From Butyrivibrio sp. (lineage in GTDB: Bacteria; Bacillota; Clostridia; Lachnospirales; Lachnospiraceae), in contig NZ_JAGBLU010000028.1 in the NCBI RefSeq assembly GCF_017635265.1, positions 1-64,000 of the forward strand: DNA of 64,000 nt, in the 5' to 3' direction. This document shows positions 9,461-18,224 of this stretch, piece by piece. The translations under genes and the position numbers were made by a program. The notes under the pieces were generated by a model, which saw only the letters and a program-made list of their open reading frames with translations, was not told where the DNA came from and ran no database searches. The first letter of the stretch is position 1. The number at the start of each line of letters is the position of its first letter.

Positions 9461-9703
9461 ATGGCAGTAAAGATCAGATTAAAGAGAATTGGTAAGAAGA
9501 AGGTTCCTTTCTACAGAATCATCGTTTCTGATTCAAAGTTCCCTGTACAGGGTAAATTCATCGAGGAAATCGGAACATACGATCCTAACACAGATCCCAG
9601 CACAGTAAAGGTTAACGAAGAACTTGCAAAGAAGTGGCTTGCTAACGGTGCTCAGCCTACAGAGTCTGTTGCTAAGCTTCTTAAGCAGGCTGGTATCAAG
9701 TAA
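9461..9703 (+). CDS. rpsP: 30S ribosomal protein S16
   Basis: An 80-residue protein with the S16 start [20 protein letters not shown] and the conserved [13 protein letters not shown] segment. A strong AAACGGAGG lies 11 bases upstream of the ATG. A TATAAT at 9420-9425 could serve as -10 for a promoter in the 110-base gap after ffh, but its -35 is poor. It heads the classical rpsP-KH-trmD/rimM ribosome-maturation group. Confidence 0.98.
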   Translation: MAVKIRLKRIGKKKVPFYRIIVSDSKFPVQGKFIEEIGTYDPNTDPSTVKVNEELAKKWLANGAQPTESVAKLLKQAGIK

Positions 9704-9751
9704 TTAAACTTGGTTTTTTACATTTAAATTACTTGTGCCGGAGGTTAATCA

Positions 9752-9979
9752 ATGAAAGAGTTAGTTGAAGTAATCGCAAAATCGCTCGTTGATAATCCTG
9801 AAGAGGTCGTTGTGACACAGAAGGCAGATGGGCGCAATATTATGATCGAGCTTCATGTTGCACCTTCAGACATGGGCAAGGTAATTGGCAAACAGGGACG
9901 TATTGCTAAGGCAATCAGAGCCGTTGTAAAGGCTGCTTCTACAAGAGAAAACCTCAAGGTGGATGTAGAGATAGTTTAA
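9752..9979 (+). CDS. khpA: KH-domain RNA-binding protein (YlqC/KhpA type)
   Basis: A 75-residue single KH domain with the GxxG loop GKQG inside the GKVIGKQGRIAKAIR stretch. KhpA proteins pair with KhpB/Jag in Gram-positives and bind many RNAs, affecting cell division and wall synthesis. The start is preceded by GGAGG (9740-9744). The position between rpsP and trmD/rimM is strongly conserved and supports the call. Confidence 0.93.
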   Translation: MKELVEVIAKSLVDNPEEVVVTQKADGRNIMIELHVAPSDMGKVIGKQGRIAKAIRAVVKAASTRENLKVDVEIV

Positions 9980-9988
9980 GCCAAAAAG

Positions 9989-10022
9989 TTTGAGTCGAAT
10001 TGGATTTCCGATTCGGCTCAAA
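9989..10022 (+). terminator. Strong hairpin between the KH gene and trmD
   Basis: Arms TTTGAGTCGAATTGG (9989-10003) and CCGATTCGGCTCAAA (10008-10022) pair almost fully around a four-base loop. The following bases are A/T mixed rather than a clean T run, so it may be a weak terminator, an RNA processing site or a stability element that lowers trmD/rimM expression relative to rpsP. Confidence 0.55.
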
Positions 10023-10063
10023 TTTAAAATAAGCATTTTGCTTTAATTTATGTAGGATATAAG

Positions 10064-10882
10064 ATGAATTTTCACATCATGACATTGTTTCCCGAGATGG
10101 TTTCGGGCTCTCTTTCAAACAGTATAACAGGAAGAGCTGAAAATAAAGGAATTATTAGTTTTAACGCAGTTAATATAAGAGATTATTCAGGTGATCTCAA
10201 ACATCACAAGGTTGACGATTATACATATGGCGGCGGTGCAGGTATGCTTATGCAGGCACAGCCTATTTATGATTGCTTTATAGATATCAGAGACAAGATT
10301 ATCCAAAACGGAGGGAAAATTCCAAGAGTTATTTATGTTACCCCACAGGGAAGCGTATTTAATCAGGAAAAGGCCAGAGAGCTTTCCAAAGAGGATGATC
10401 TTGTTTTTTTGTGCGGACATTATGAGGGAGTTGATGAAAGAGTCCTTGAAGAAATAGTTACTGATTATATTTCCATAGGAGATTATGTTTTAACAGGAGG
10501 AGAACTTCCTGCTATGGTTATGATCGATGCCATTGCAAGGCTTGTGCCCGGAGTTTTAAATAATGATGAGTCAGCTCTTACTGAAAGTTTTCACAATAAC
10601 CTTTTGGAATATCCTCAGTATTCAAGGCCTGAGGAATGGATGGGCAAAAAGGTGCCACCTATTCTTTTATCAGGTGATCACAAAAAAGTTGATGAATGGA
10701 GACTTGAGCAGTCTATCATAAGAACTAAGGAAAGGCGACCGGATCTTTATGAAAAATGGCTTTTAGAAAATCCGCCAAAGCCTGAGAAAAAGAAAAGAAG
10801 AAGGCGTAAAACTGCAGAAGAACCAGTAGTATCTGAGAATGCTGCAATTGATAGTGATTTTGATTTAAAAGATGGAGAATGA
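10064..10882 (+). CDS. trmD: tRNA (guanine-N1)-methyltransferase TrmD
   Basis: TrmD methylates G37 of tRNAs using S-adenosylmethionine, preventing frameshifting. The knot region (YVLTGGELPAMVMIDAIARLVPGVL) and the upstream FLCGHYEGVDERVLE segment are clear, as is the catalytic-loop region with ESFHNNLLEYPQYSRP. The enzyme body ends near residue 240 (LYEKWLLENPP); about 32 more residues form an unusual tail, first basic (KPEKKKRRRRKTAEE) and then acidic. Most TrmD proteins stop near 245 residues. It precedes rimM, whereas rimM usually comes first. Confidence 0.96.
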   Translation: MNFHIMTLFPEMVSGSLSNSITGRAENKGIISFNAVNIRDYSGDLKHHKVDDYTYGGGAGMLMQAQPIYDCFIDIRDKIIQNGGKIPRVIYVTPQGSVFNQEKARELSKEDDLVFLCGHYEGVDERVLEEIVTDYISIGDYVLTGGELPAMVMIDAIARLVPGVLNNDESALTESFHNNLLEYPQYSRPEEWMGKKVPPILLSGDHKKVDEWRLEQSIIRTKERRPDLYEKWLLENPPKPEKKKRRRRKTAEEPVVSENAAIDSDFDLKDGE

Positions 10883-10883
10883 T

Positions 10884-11396
10884 ATGACAGAAACATTTCA
10901 GGTTGGTGTAATAGCATCTACACATGGCCTTATGGGTGAAGTTAATGTATTTCCTACAACAGAAGATCCAAACAGATTTAAGAAACTTAAGAAAGTTACT
11001 CTTCATACTGGGAGAGGCGAAGAGATAGAACTCGATGTGCAGAGTGCAAGATTTTTCAAGAAGTTTGTCATTGTTAAATTCAAACAGTTTAATAATATTA
11101 ACGAAGTTGAAAAATTTAAAGGGTGTGAACTTACGATTGAGAGAAAGGATGCTCTAAAGCTTAATCCCGGCGAGTATTACTGTGCCGATCTTATAGGTCT
11201 TGATATAGTTGATGATGATGGCAATACACTTGGAACTGTTTCTGATATTATTCAGACGGGAGCTAATGATGTATATGAGATGAAAAGGGCAGACGGTGGA
11301 GAAAACGTCTATATTCCCGCTATTAAGGACTGTATAAAAGAAATTGACATTGAAAACAATAAAATTGTAATCCACGTGATGGATGGACTTATGTAA
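10884..11396 (+). CDS. rimM: Ribosome maturation factor RimM
   Basis: RimM binds S19 and helps assemble the 30S head. The N-terminal RimM barrel starts with FQVGVIASTHGLMGEVNVFP, and the C-terminal PRC-barrel contains YCADLIGLDIVDDDGNTLG and GANDVYEM, ending with the family motif IPAIKDCIKEID. I place the start at ATG 10884, two bases after the trmD stop with GGAG at 10874-10877 as ribosome site; an in-frame ATG at 10872 would overlap trmD and add four residues. Length (170) is typical. Confidence 0.95.
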   Translation: MTETFQVGVIASTHGLMGEVNVFPTTEDPNRFKKLKKVTLHTGRGEEIELDVQSARFFKKFVIVKFKQFNNINEVEKFKGCELTIERKDALKLNPGEYYCADLIGLDIVDDDGNTLGTVSDIIQTGANDVYEMKRADGGENVYIPAIKDCIKEIDIENNKIVIHVMDGLM

Positions 11397-11470
11397 ATCT
11401 TGATGACTTTTATTATCAAATAAACTATAATTATAGGTGTTAGTTTTTACAAGGAATGTGAGGAAAAGTA

Positions 11471-12247
11471 ATGGTTGATTATACAGAAGGTGCGGGGTAT
11501 CAATATCATACACATGTTGCTCCCGGTGATGTCGGAAGATATGTTATTCTTACAGGAGACCCGGGAAGATGTGAATCTATTTCCAAGTTATTGGATAATC
11601 CCAAATTTATTGCTTATAACAGAGAATATAACTGCTATACAGGAACTCTGGACGGTGAGAAGGTCAGTGTAATTTCTCATGGTATAGGTGGAGCTTCTAC
11701 AGCTATATGTATCGAGGAACTTGCGAAGTGCGGTGCCGATACATTTATCAGAATGGGTACATCCGGTGGAATGCAGGATGATGTAATCGGAGGAGATATA
11801 GTTATCGCGTCAGGAGCTATCAGAGCTGAAGGCACATCTAAGGAATATGCTCCAATCGAATATCCGGCAGTAGCTTCTTTTGAAGTCGTTAATGCGCTTG
11901 TTGAGGGTGCAAAAAAAGCCGGGGCCAACTATCATGTAGGAGTTGCTCAGTGCAAGGATTCATTTTTTGGACAGCATGAGCCTGAGACAAAGCCTGTCGG
12001 ACCTGAGCTTTTATATAAATGGGACGCATGGATCAAGTGCGGAGCTCTTTGTTCTGAGATGGAGAGTTCAACATTATTTATAGTCGGAAGTTATTTAAGA
12101 CTTCGCACAGGTGCTGTTTTACTGGTTGTTGCCAATCAGGAAAGAGCCAAAAAAGGTCTTTCCAATCCACAGGTTCATGAAATGGATAAGGTATACAGTA
12201 CCACAATTGAAGCCATCAGAAGGCTAATTGCTTCGGATAAAGCCTGA
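11471..12247 (+). CDS. udp: Uridine phosphorylase
   Basis: A nucleoside phosphorylase of the NP-I (hexameric) family, cleaving uridine with phosphate to uracil and ribose-1-phosphate. Supporting segments are VILTGDPGRCESIS (phosphate site), the GIGGASTAI loop, FIRMGTSGGMQ and CSEMESSTLFIVG. The sequence fits Udp better than DeoD, but a broader pyrimidine specificity is possible. It lies 74 bases after rimM with a possible TATAAT at 11426-11431, and GTGAGGAAAAG is the ribosome site. It opens a nucleoside salvage cassette running to cdd. Confidence 0.9.
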   Translation: MVDYTEGAGYQYHTHVAPGDVGRYVILTGDPGRCESISKLLDNPKFIAYNREYNCYTGTLDGEKVSVISHGIGGASTAICIEELAKCGADTFIRMGTSGGMQDDVIGGDIVIASGAIRAEGTSKEYAPIEYPAVASFEVVNALVEGAKKAGANYHVGVAQCKDSFFGQHEPETKPVGPELLYKWDAWIKCGALCSEMESSTLFIVGSYLRLRTGAVLLVVANQERAKKGLSNPQVHEMDKVYSTTIEAIRRLIASDKA

Positions 12248-12296
12248 AATGGGTTTATCAATAAATGTTTTCATCAATCAAAAATGGAGGACGATT

Positions 12297-13517
12297 ATGA
12301 AAAAGAAATTTTTAGCAGTACTTATGGCTGCAACTATGGTTTCTTCACTTGTAGCTTGCGGACAGAGCGCTACAACAACAGAAACTACTGAGGCTACTGA
12401 GGAAACTCAGGCTACAGAAACTATTGAAACCACAGCTGAGGCAGCTCCTGAAACAACAGAGGCAACAGGTGACAAGATGATGATTGCTATGGTTACAGAC
12501 TACGGTGATATCACAGACCAGTCTTTCAACCAGTCTACTTATGAGGCTTGTAAGGCATTTGCTGAAGCAAATAATGCTGAGTTTACATATTACAAGCCGG
12601 AAGGTGATTCAACAGCTGAAAGAGTTGCTATGATCGATAAGGCATATGCTGATGGCTACAGAATAATTGTAATGCCGGGTTATGCTTTTGCAGAAGCTAT
12701 TAACGAAACAGCTGATATGTACCCGGATGCACAGTTTGTAGCACTTGACGTTTCAGAGTATGATCTTGAAGGTGATGGATCTGATTTTAATTCAGAGACA
12801 TATGCTAACGTATTTTCTGCAGTATATCAGGAAGAGCTTCCTGGATACATGGCAGGATATGCAGCAGTAAAGATGGGATATACACAGCTTGGTTTCCTTG
12901 GCGGTATGGCTGTTCCTGCTGTTATCCGTTATGGCTACGGTTTCGTTCAGGGTGCTGACGCTGCTGCAAAGGAGCTTGGCGCTGACGTTTCTATCAACTA
13001 TGCATATGGTAACCAGTTCTATGGTGATTCAGATATCACAGCTGCTATGGATACATGGTATCAGGGCGGTACACAGGTTGTATTTGCTTGTGGCGGCGGT
13101 ATCTTTACATCAGCAGGAGAAGCTGCTGCTAAAGTAGGCGGTAAGGTTATCGGTGTTGATGTTGATCAGTCCAAGACTATCGATGGAATGTTTGAAGCAG
13201 GTATGACAGTTACATCAGCTATGAAGGGACTTCAGGCTACTGTTAATACACTTCTTGCTGCTATCAGAGATGGTCAGTGGGATTCTTATGCCGGCAAGAT
13301 TCTTAACCTTGGTCTTGTTTCAGGTGATGATACATCTCTTAACTATGTTGGTCTTCCTGAAGACACAACTGTTTGGACAGATTCCTTTACAGTTGATGAT
13401 TACAAAAAGCTTGTTGCTGATATGGTAAGCGGAGCTATAACAGTATCTAATGATACAACAGCTGCAGAGCCTACAGCAGAAACAGTAAAGATCAACTTCC
13501 AGGGCAATATTAAGTAA
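12297..13517 (+). CDS. BMP-family nucleoside-binding lipoprotein (ABC substrate-binding)
   Basis: The signal peptide MKKKFLAVLMAATMVSSLVACG has an LVAC lipobox, so the mature protein is a lipid-anchored substrate binder. A Thr/Glu-rich linker of about 35 residues follows, then a PnrA/BmpA-type periplasmic-binding fold (MIAMVTDYGDITDQSFNQS; GYAFAEAI; VFACGGGIFTSAGEAA; VIGVDVDQSK). Proteins of this family bind purine or pyrimidine nucleosides. The start is the ATG at 12297 after GGAGGACG; a longer in-frame reading from 12228 would bury the signal peptide. Neighbours are udp and the matching ATPase and permeases, similar to B. subtilis nupNOPQ. Confidence 0.93.
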   Translation: MKKKFLAVLMAATMVSSLVACGQSATTTETTEATEETQATETIETTAEAAPETTEATGDKMMIAMVTDYGDITDQSFNQSTYEACKAFAEANNAEFTYYKPEGDSTAERVAMIDKAYADGYRIIVMPGYAFAEAINETADMYPDAQFVALDVSEYDLEGDGSDFNSETYANVFSAVYQEELPGYMAGYAAVKMGYTQLGFLGGMAVPAVIRYGYGFVQGADAAAKELGADVSINYAYGNQFYGDSDITAAMDTWYQGGTQVVFACGGGIFTSAGEAAAKVGGKVIGVDVDQSKTIDGMFEAGMTVTSAMKGLQATVNTLLAAIRDGQWDSYAGKILNLGLVSGDDTSLNYVGLPEDTTVWTDSFTVDDYKKLVADMVSGAITVSNDTTAAEPTAETVKINFQGNIK

Positions 13518-13541
13518 TATTTACTTCTTTTATGAAGTTCA

Positions 13542-13576
13542 GGGACCGGAAGCCTCAAAACTTTCGGTCTCTTTTT
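13542..13576 (+). terminator. Hairpin with T run between binding protein and ATPase genes
   Basis: GGGACCGGAAG (13542-13552) pairs with CTTTCGGTCTC (13561-13571), including G-U pairs, followed by TTTTT. It is probably a partial terminator that keeps the binding protein in excess over the transporter core. Confidence 0.7.
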
Positions 13577-13617
13577 ACCACTTGGATGGTTATAAAAATA
13601 TGTAGGAGGAAAAAAAG

Positions 13618-15162
13618 GTGGCTTTAGAAAGCGCGTATGCTATTGAAATGCTGGGTATTACAAAGCGTTTCCCTGGAATAATTGCGAACGACAATGTTAC
13701 TATTCAGCTGAAAAAAGGTGAAATACACGCTCTTTTAGGGGAAAACGGTGCTGGTAAGTCAACACTTATGAGCGTTTTGTTTGGCCTTTATCAGGCAGAA
13801 GAAGGCGTTATAAAAAAGGATGGCAAAGTAGTTAAAATCAATAACCCTAATGATGCTAATGATCTGGGAATAGGAATGGTGCATCAGCACTTTAAGTTGG
13901 TTCAGTGTTTTTCTGTTCTTGATAATATTATTCTTGGTGTTGAGACTACAAAACATGGCTTTTTGCAGAAGGATGTTGCCAGAAAGAAGATTATGGAGCT
14001 TTCTGACAAGTATGGTCTTAAAGTAGATCCTGACGCAAAAGTAGAGGATATTACTGTAGGAATGCAGCAGAGAACTGAAATTCTCAAGATGCTCTATAGG
14101 GATAATGAGATTCTTATTTTTGATGAGCCGACAGCTGTTCTGACTCCTGCAGAAATAGATGAACTTATGCAGATTATGAAAAATCTCTCTAAAGAGGGAA
14201 AATCCATTCTTTTTATTTCCCATAAGCTTGCAGAGATTATGGCTGTTGCTGACAGATGTAGTGTACTTAGGCGTGGTAAGTATATTGGAACGGTTAATAT
14301 TGCTGACACTAATCAGGAAGAGCTCAGCCGTATGATGATTGGAAGAGATGTCCAACTTGTTGCTACCAAGGAAGATAAGACTCCCGGAGATGTAATTTTA
14401 CATGTTGAAAACATGACTGTTCCATCAAAGCTTCATCATAATAATGCTGTTAAGAATGTGTCTTTTGATGTCAGATCGGGAGAGATCGTTTGTATAGCAG
14501 GAATTGATGGAAATGGTCAGACTGAGCTTGTTTATGGCCTTTCGGGACTTGAGAATATTACTTCCGGCAAGATTACATTGTCAGGCAAGGATATTTCTCA
14601 TGCTTCCATAAGGGAGAGGTCTCTTAGCGGAATGAGTCATATTCCTGAGGACAGGCATAAACATGGTCTTGTAATGGATTATTCTCTTGCCTATAATCTT
14701 GTACTTCAGAGATACTTTGAACCACAGTTTAGTACAAAGTATGGATTTTTGAAAAAGAAAGAAATCAATAATTATGCTGAAAAGCTTATTGATCAGTATG
14801 ATATCAGATCAAGTCAGGGAGCCCCTACGATAGCAAGGAGTATGTCAGGCGGTAACCAGCAGAAGGCTATTATCGCAAGAGAAATTGATAAAGATCCCGA
14901 TCTTTTGATTGCGGTTCAGCCTACAAGAGGTTTGGATGTAGGTGCTATTGAGTATATACACAAACAGCTTATAGCCAGGAGAGATGAAGGACACGCTGTT
15001 TTGCTGGTATCTCTTGAACTTGAAGAGGTTATGAGTATTTCCGACAGAATTCTTGTTATGTATGAAGGACAGATAGTAGGGGAGTTTGATCCTAAAAAGA
15101 CAACTCCCGAAGAGCTTGGTCTTTACATGGCCGGAGCTAAGAGAAAGGAGGCTGGAGCTTAA
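13618..15162 (+). CDS. Nucleoside ABC transporter, dual ATPase subunit
   Basis: A 514-residue double ABC ATPase of the sugar/nucleoside class. The first half has Walker A GENGAGKSTLMS, a divergent signature VGMQQRTEI and Walker B ILIFDEPTAVLTP. The second half has a degenerate Walker A (GIDGNGQTEL), the signature SGGNQQKAIIAREI and LLIAVQPTRGLDVGA. This asymmetry is normal in the RbsA/NupO class. The start is GTG at 13618 with TAGGAGGA upstream. It ends right before the first permease ATG, consistent with one operon. Confidence 0.94.
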   Translation: MALESAYAIEMLGITKRFPGIIANDNVTIQLKKGEIHALLGENGAGKSTLMSVLFGLYQAEEGVIKKDGKVVKINNPNDANDLGIGMVHQHFKLVQCFSVLDNIILGVETTKHGFLQKDVARKKIMELSDKYGLKVDPDAKVEDITVGMQQRTEILKMLYRDNEILIFDEPTAVLTPAEIDELMQIMKNLSKEGKSILFISHKLAEIMAVADRCSVLRRGKYIGTVNIADTNQEELSRMMIGRDVQLVATKEDKTPGDVILHVENMTVPSKLHHNNAVKNVSFDVRSGEIVCIAGIDGNGQTELVYGLSGLENITSGKITLSGKDISHASIRERSLSGMSHIPEDRHKHGLVMDYSLAYNLVLQRYFEPQFSTKYGFLKKKEINNYAEKLIDQYDIRSSQGAPTIARSMSGGNQQKAIIAREIDKDPDLLIAVQPTRGLDVGAIEYIHKQLIARRDEGHAVLLVSLELEEVMSISDRILVMYEGQIVGEFDPKKTTPEELGLYMAGAKRKEAGA

Positions 15163-16290
15163 ATGGCAAGAAATAATAAAATAGAAAAAGAAAGCTTTTT
15201 GTCAAAGCCTGCAATCCAGTCTATTATGGCGTCACTTCTTTGTATAGTTATAGGACTGCTTATTGGATATATAGCGCTTCTTATTATAAATCCGGTTGGT
15301 GCTACTGAAGCCATTATCACAATTATCAAAAATTATTTTACTTATCCTTCTAAAGCCGCTGCGCTTAAGTACCTTGGAAATACACTTGTTAAGGCTTCTC
15401 CGCTTCTTATGTGTGCTTTATCAATTCAGTTTTGTTATCAGGCAGGCCTGTTTAACATAGGAGCAGCGGGACAGTATGTTGCCGGTGCAGGTGCATCACT
15501 TTTTTGTGCGCTAAGCCTTGGTCTTCCCTGGTATGTTTGTCTTGTTGCTGCACTTTTGGCAGGTGGGATCTTTGGCGTTATTGTAGGTCTTTTAAAGGCT
15601 TATCTCAATGTTAATGAAGTTATTTCGGGAATCATGCTCAACTGGATAGGTCTTTATACGGTAAACATGCTTTTGGGCGGTGTAAAAGAGGTTTCAAGTC
15701 CCTATACACTGTCAATTGCAAACACAAATCCAGGTGCTTTGATCCCGTCACTTGGACTTGAAAAGCTCTTTTCAAATAATAAGTACGTTACTATTGCAAT
15801 TCCTCTATCTGTAATAATTGCAATAATTCTTAAGATTGTTTTAAGTAAGACTGTTTTCGGATATGAGATAAAGGCGACAGGTATTGCAAAGGATGCCGCA
15901 AAATACAGTGGAATGAAAGAGAAGAAGAACGTTATCGTTACTCTTTTTATTGGTGGAGCTCTTGCAGGTCTTGGTGCTGCGTTCCTTTTCCTTACAGGCT
16001 ATGAGCAGTGGTCTGTAACACAGTCATCTGTTCCTGGAATGGGCTTTAACGGTATTGCTGCGACGTTCCTTGGCGGACTTGATCCTATTGGAACAATTTT
16101 TGCATCGTACTTTATTCAGCACATTACAAGTGGTGGATCATACCTTGATAAAAATGTTTACCCATCACAGATTTCAGACTTTATATCTTCAATAATAATT
16201 TATCTTTGCGGATTTGTTCTTTTCTTTAAGTTCTTCTTGAATGGCAGGATAAGAGCAAACAAAGAAAGAAAAGAAGGAGGTAATAAATAA
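15163..16290 (+). CDS. Nucleoside ABC transporter permease 1 (NupP type)
   Basis: A 375-residue polytopic protein with about eight to ten hydrophobic segments and the BPD_transp_2 core (CYQAGLFNIGAAGQYVAGA; NEVISGIMLNWIGLY; GGALAGLGAAFLFLTG). It is the larger of the two permeases, matching the NupP/YufP role. It directly follows the ATPase and shares one base of its TAA stop with the ATG of the second permease. Confidence 0.92.
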   Translation: MARNNKIEKESFLSKPAIQSIMASLLCIVIGLLIGYIALLIINPVGATEAIITIIKNYFTYPSKAAALKYLGNTLVKASPLLMCALSIQFCYQAGLFNIGAAGQYVAGAGASLFCALSLGLPWYVCLVAALLAGGIFGVIVGLLKAYLNVNEVISGIMLNWIGLYTVNMLLGGVKEVSSPYTLSIANTNPGALIPSLGLEKLFSNNKYVTIAIPLSVIIAIILKIVLSKTVFGYEIKATGIAKDAAKYSGMKEKKNVIVTLFIGGALAGLGAAFLFLTGYEQWSVTQSSVPGMGFNGIAATFLGGLDPIGTIFASYFIQHITSGGSYLDKNVYPSQISDFISSIIIYLCGFVLFFKFFLNGRIRANKERKEGGNK

Positions 16291-17231
16291 TGGTATTACT
16301 TCTTCAATACACATTACTTTTTGCTTCGGTTCTTATTTTGGTTGCTCTTGGTGGATGCTTTTCTGAACACTCAGGTGTAATTAACCTTGGACTTGAAGGA
16401 ATTATGGTTATGGGAGCATTGGGCGGAGCTTTAACCTTAAAAGTTATTTCTCCTGAACTTCCTGCTATTGTTATTGTTCTTGCGGTTTTACTTGCATCAA
16501 CGGTTTGCGGTGTTGTTTATTCAATGCTTTTGGCATTTGCCTGCATCAATTTTAAGGCGGATCAGACACTGGTTGGAACTGCTCTTAATATGCTTGCTGC
16601 GGCTGCTGCAACAGTAATTGTTAAGACTATAAACATTGCTGAGAATCCTGATAATGTGTCTTCAACTGTTCAATATGTTGCTTCTAAAAAAGCGCTTGTT
16701 GTAAGTATAGGCAGTTTCCAGTTTAACTGGTTTATGCTTGTGGCACTTTTGGCACTCATCGCAGCATATGTGATTCTTTATAAGACAAGATTCGGTTTAA
16801 GACTTATGGCTTGTGGTGAACATCCTCAGGCAGCTGATAGTGTAGGAATCAATGTTTATACTATGCGTTGGGCAGGAGTCCTTATTTCAGGCATGCTTGC
16901 CGGAATCGGCGGAATTGTCTATATTACAGCCGGTGTAAGCGAATGGAAGTTTGAAAACGGTGTGGCAGGCTTTGGATTCCTTGCTCTTGCCGTTATGATT
17001 TTTGGGCAGTGGAAGCCGGTTAATATCGGACTTGCGGCTTTACTTTTCGGATTCTTCAGAGCCCTTTCCAATGTATACTCCGGTTTTGATTTCCTTGCAG
17101 CACTCAATATCCCGAGTTCTGTATACAATATGATGCCTTATATTATTTCTCTTGCGGTACTGGCGTTTACATCAGCTAATTCAAGAGCTCCTAAGGCAGA
17201 AGGAATTCCTTACGATAAGGGATCAAGGTGA
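16290..17231 (+). CDS. Nucleoside ABC transporter permease 2 (NupQ type)
   Basis: A 313-residue membrane protein with eight or so hydrophobic segments and the paired family marks EHSGVINLGLEGIMVMGA and the GEHPQAADSVGINVYTMRW loop, which contacts the ATPase. It would form a heterodimeric pore with the preceding permease. Its 3' end runs directly into cdd, suggesting cotranscription of import and deamination. Confidence 0.92.
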   Translation: MVLLLQYTLLFASVLILVALGGCFSEHSGVINLGLEGIMVMGALGGALTLKVISPELPAIVIVLAVLLASTVCGVVYSMLLAFACINFKADQTLVGTALNMLAAAAATVIVKTINIAENPDNVSSTVQYVASKKALVVSIGSFQFNWFMLVALLALIAAYVILYKTRFGLRLMACGEHPQAADSVGINVYTMRWAGVLISGMLAGIGGIVYITAGVSEWKFENGVAGFGFLALAVMIFGQWKPVNIGLAALLFGFFRALSNVYSGFDFLAALNIPSSVYNMMPYIISLAVLAFTSANSRAPKAEGIPYDKGSR

Positions 17232-17236
17232 TAATG

Positions 17237-17665
17237 ATGAACGAAACACAGATAAAAGAGCTTATTGAGAAGGCTCTTGATATGAGGAATTATTCATATA
17301 CTCCATATTCTCATTTTAATGTAGGTGCGGCACTTCTCAGTACAGATGATAAGATTTATACAGGCTGCAATATTGAAAATGCTTCTTATACACCTACAAA
17401 CTGTGCTGAAAGAACTGCATTCTTTAAGGCAGTTAGCGAAGGAGTACTTACTTTTAAGGCTATAGCGATTGTCGGAGGTCCTGCCGGGGCTTCTGAACTT
17501 GAATTTTGCCCTCCGTGCGGAGTCTGCAGGCAGGTTATGAGCGAGTTTTGTGACGATTCATTTTTAGTAATCGTTGCCAAGTCGGTAGCTGAGTACAGGG
17601 TATACACTTTACCTGAAATTTTGCCTGACAGATTTGGACCTTCAAATCTGATAAAGGCAAAATAA
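17237..17665 (+). CDS. cdd: Cytidine deaminase
   Basis: A small tetrameric-type zinc deaminase converting cytidine to uridine, the substrate of the nearby uridine phosphorylase. Zinc ligands are in NCAERTAFF (Cys replaces the His of large forms, with the catalytic Glu) and PPCGVCRQV. The VGAALLS segment and the GCNIENASY loop are typical. Three start codons are in frame (GTG 17228, ATG 17234, ATG 17237). AAGGTG at 17225-17230 best fits ATG 17237; 17234 is nearly as likely. Confidence 0.94.
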   Translation: MNETQIKELIEKALDMRNYSYTPYSHFNVGAALLSTDDKIYTGCNIENASYTPTNCAERTAFFKAVSEGVLTFKAIAIVGGPAGASELEFCPPCGVCRQVMSEFCDDSFLVIVAKSVAEYRVYTLPEILPDRFGPSNLIKAK

Positions 17666-17673
17666 TGTTTTTG

Positions 17674-17703
17674 TTGACGTACCTGCAGGGTTTATGTTAT
17701 ATT
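17674..17703 (+). promoter_or_regulatory. Promoter for rplS
   Basis: TTGACG at 17674-17679, an 18-base spacer and TATATT at 17698-17703. The predicted RNA start near 17710 leaves a leader of about 70 bases before rplS. The leader holds short complementary pieces (GACG near 17723 and CGTC near 17756) and might carry ribosomal-protein autoregulation of the L19-leader kind, but I cannot fit a defined structure. Confidence 0.7.
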
Positions 17704-17780
17704 ATAGTACGTTGTGAAAATCAGACGGTCCTCTGTCACGGCAGTCGTGTTAAGAACGTCCATAGAATAGGAGAAAAGAT

Positions 17781-18131
17781 ATGAGTACAATTATCGAAGA
17801 GCTCGAGAAGGAGCAGCTTAATGCTAACGCACCTCAGTTCCACACAGGCGATACTGTAAGAGTACACGCTAAGATCAAGGAAGGAAACCGTGAAAGAGTA
17901 CAGGTTTTTGAAGGAACTGTTAAGAAGATCCAGGGTGGCAGCAACCGTACAACATTCACAGTAAGAAAAGAGTCTTATGGTGTTGGTGTTGAAAAGACTT
18001 GGCCACTTCACTCACCTATCGTTGAGAAGGTTGAGGTAATCAGAAGAGGTAAGGTTAGAAGAGCTAAGCTTAACTACCTTAAGGGTCTCACAGGTAAGAA
18101 GGCAAAAGTTAAGGAACTTGTTACCAGATAA
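17781..18131 (+). CDS. rplS: 50S ribosomal protein L19
   Basis: A 116-residue L19 with the family segments [39 protein letters not shown] and the C-terminal [12 protein letters not shown]19 sits at the 30S-50S interface. It has its own promoter and is followed by a strong terminator, so it is separable from the nucleoside cassette upstream and the peptidase group downstream. Confidence 0.98.
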   Translation: MSTIIEELEKEQLNANAPQFHTGDTVRVHAKIKEGNRERVQVFEGTVKKIQGGSNRTTFTVRKESYGVGVEKTWPLHSPIVEKVEVIRRGKVRRAKLNYLKGLTGKKAKVKELVTR

Positions 18132-18141
18132 GTTGTTAGTT

Positions 18142-18179
18142 AAAAGGCAGTTACTTTTTAGTAATTGCCTTTTCTTTTT
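18142..18179 (+). terminator. Intrinsic terminator of rplS
   Basis: AAAAGGCAGTTACT and AGTAATTGCCTTTT form a stem (18142-18173, one G-U pair) followed by T-rich CTTTTT. Confidence 0.85.
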
Positions 18180-18224
18180 CTATCTAATGGATATTGCACT
18201 TTTAATACGGCGTAGAGGATGAAC

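Noticed and set aside
13759-14355. 198-codon minus-strand frame opposite the nucleoside ATPase
   Set aside because: Shadow of a conserved ATPase with composition typical of antisense reading.
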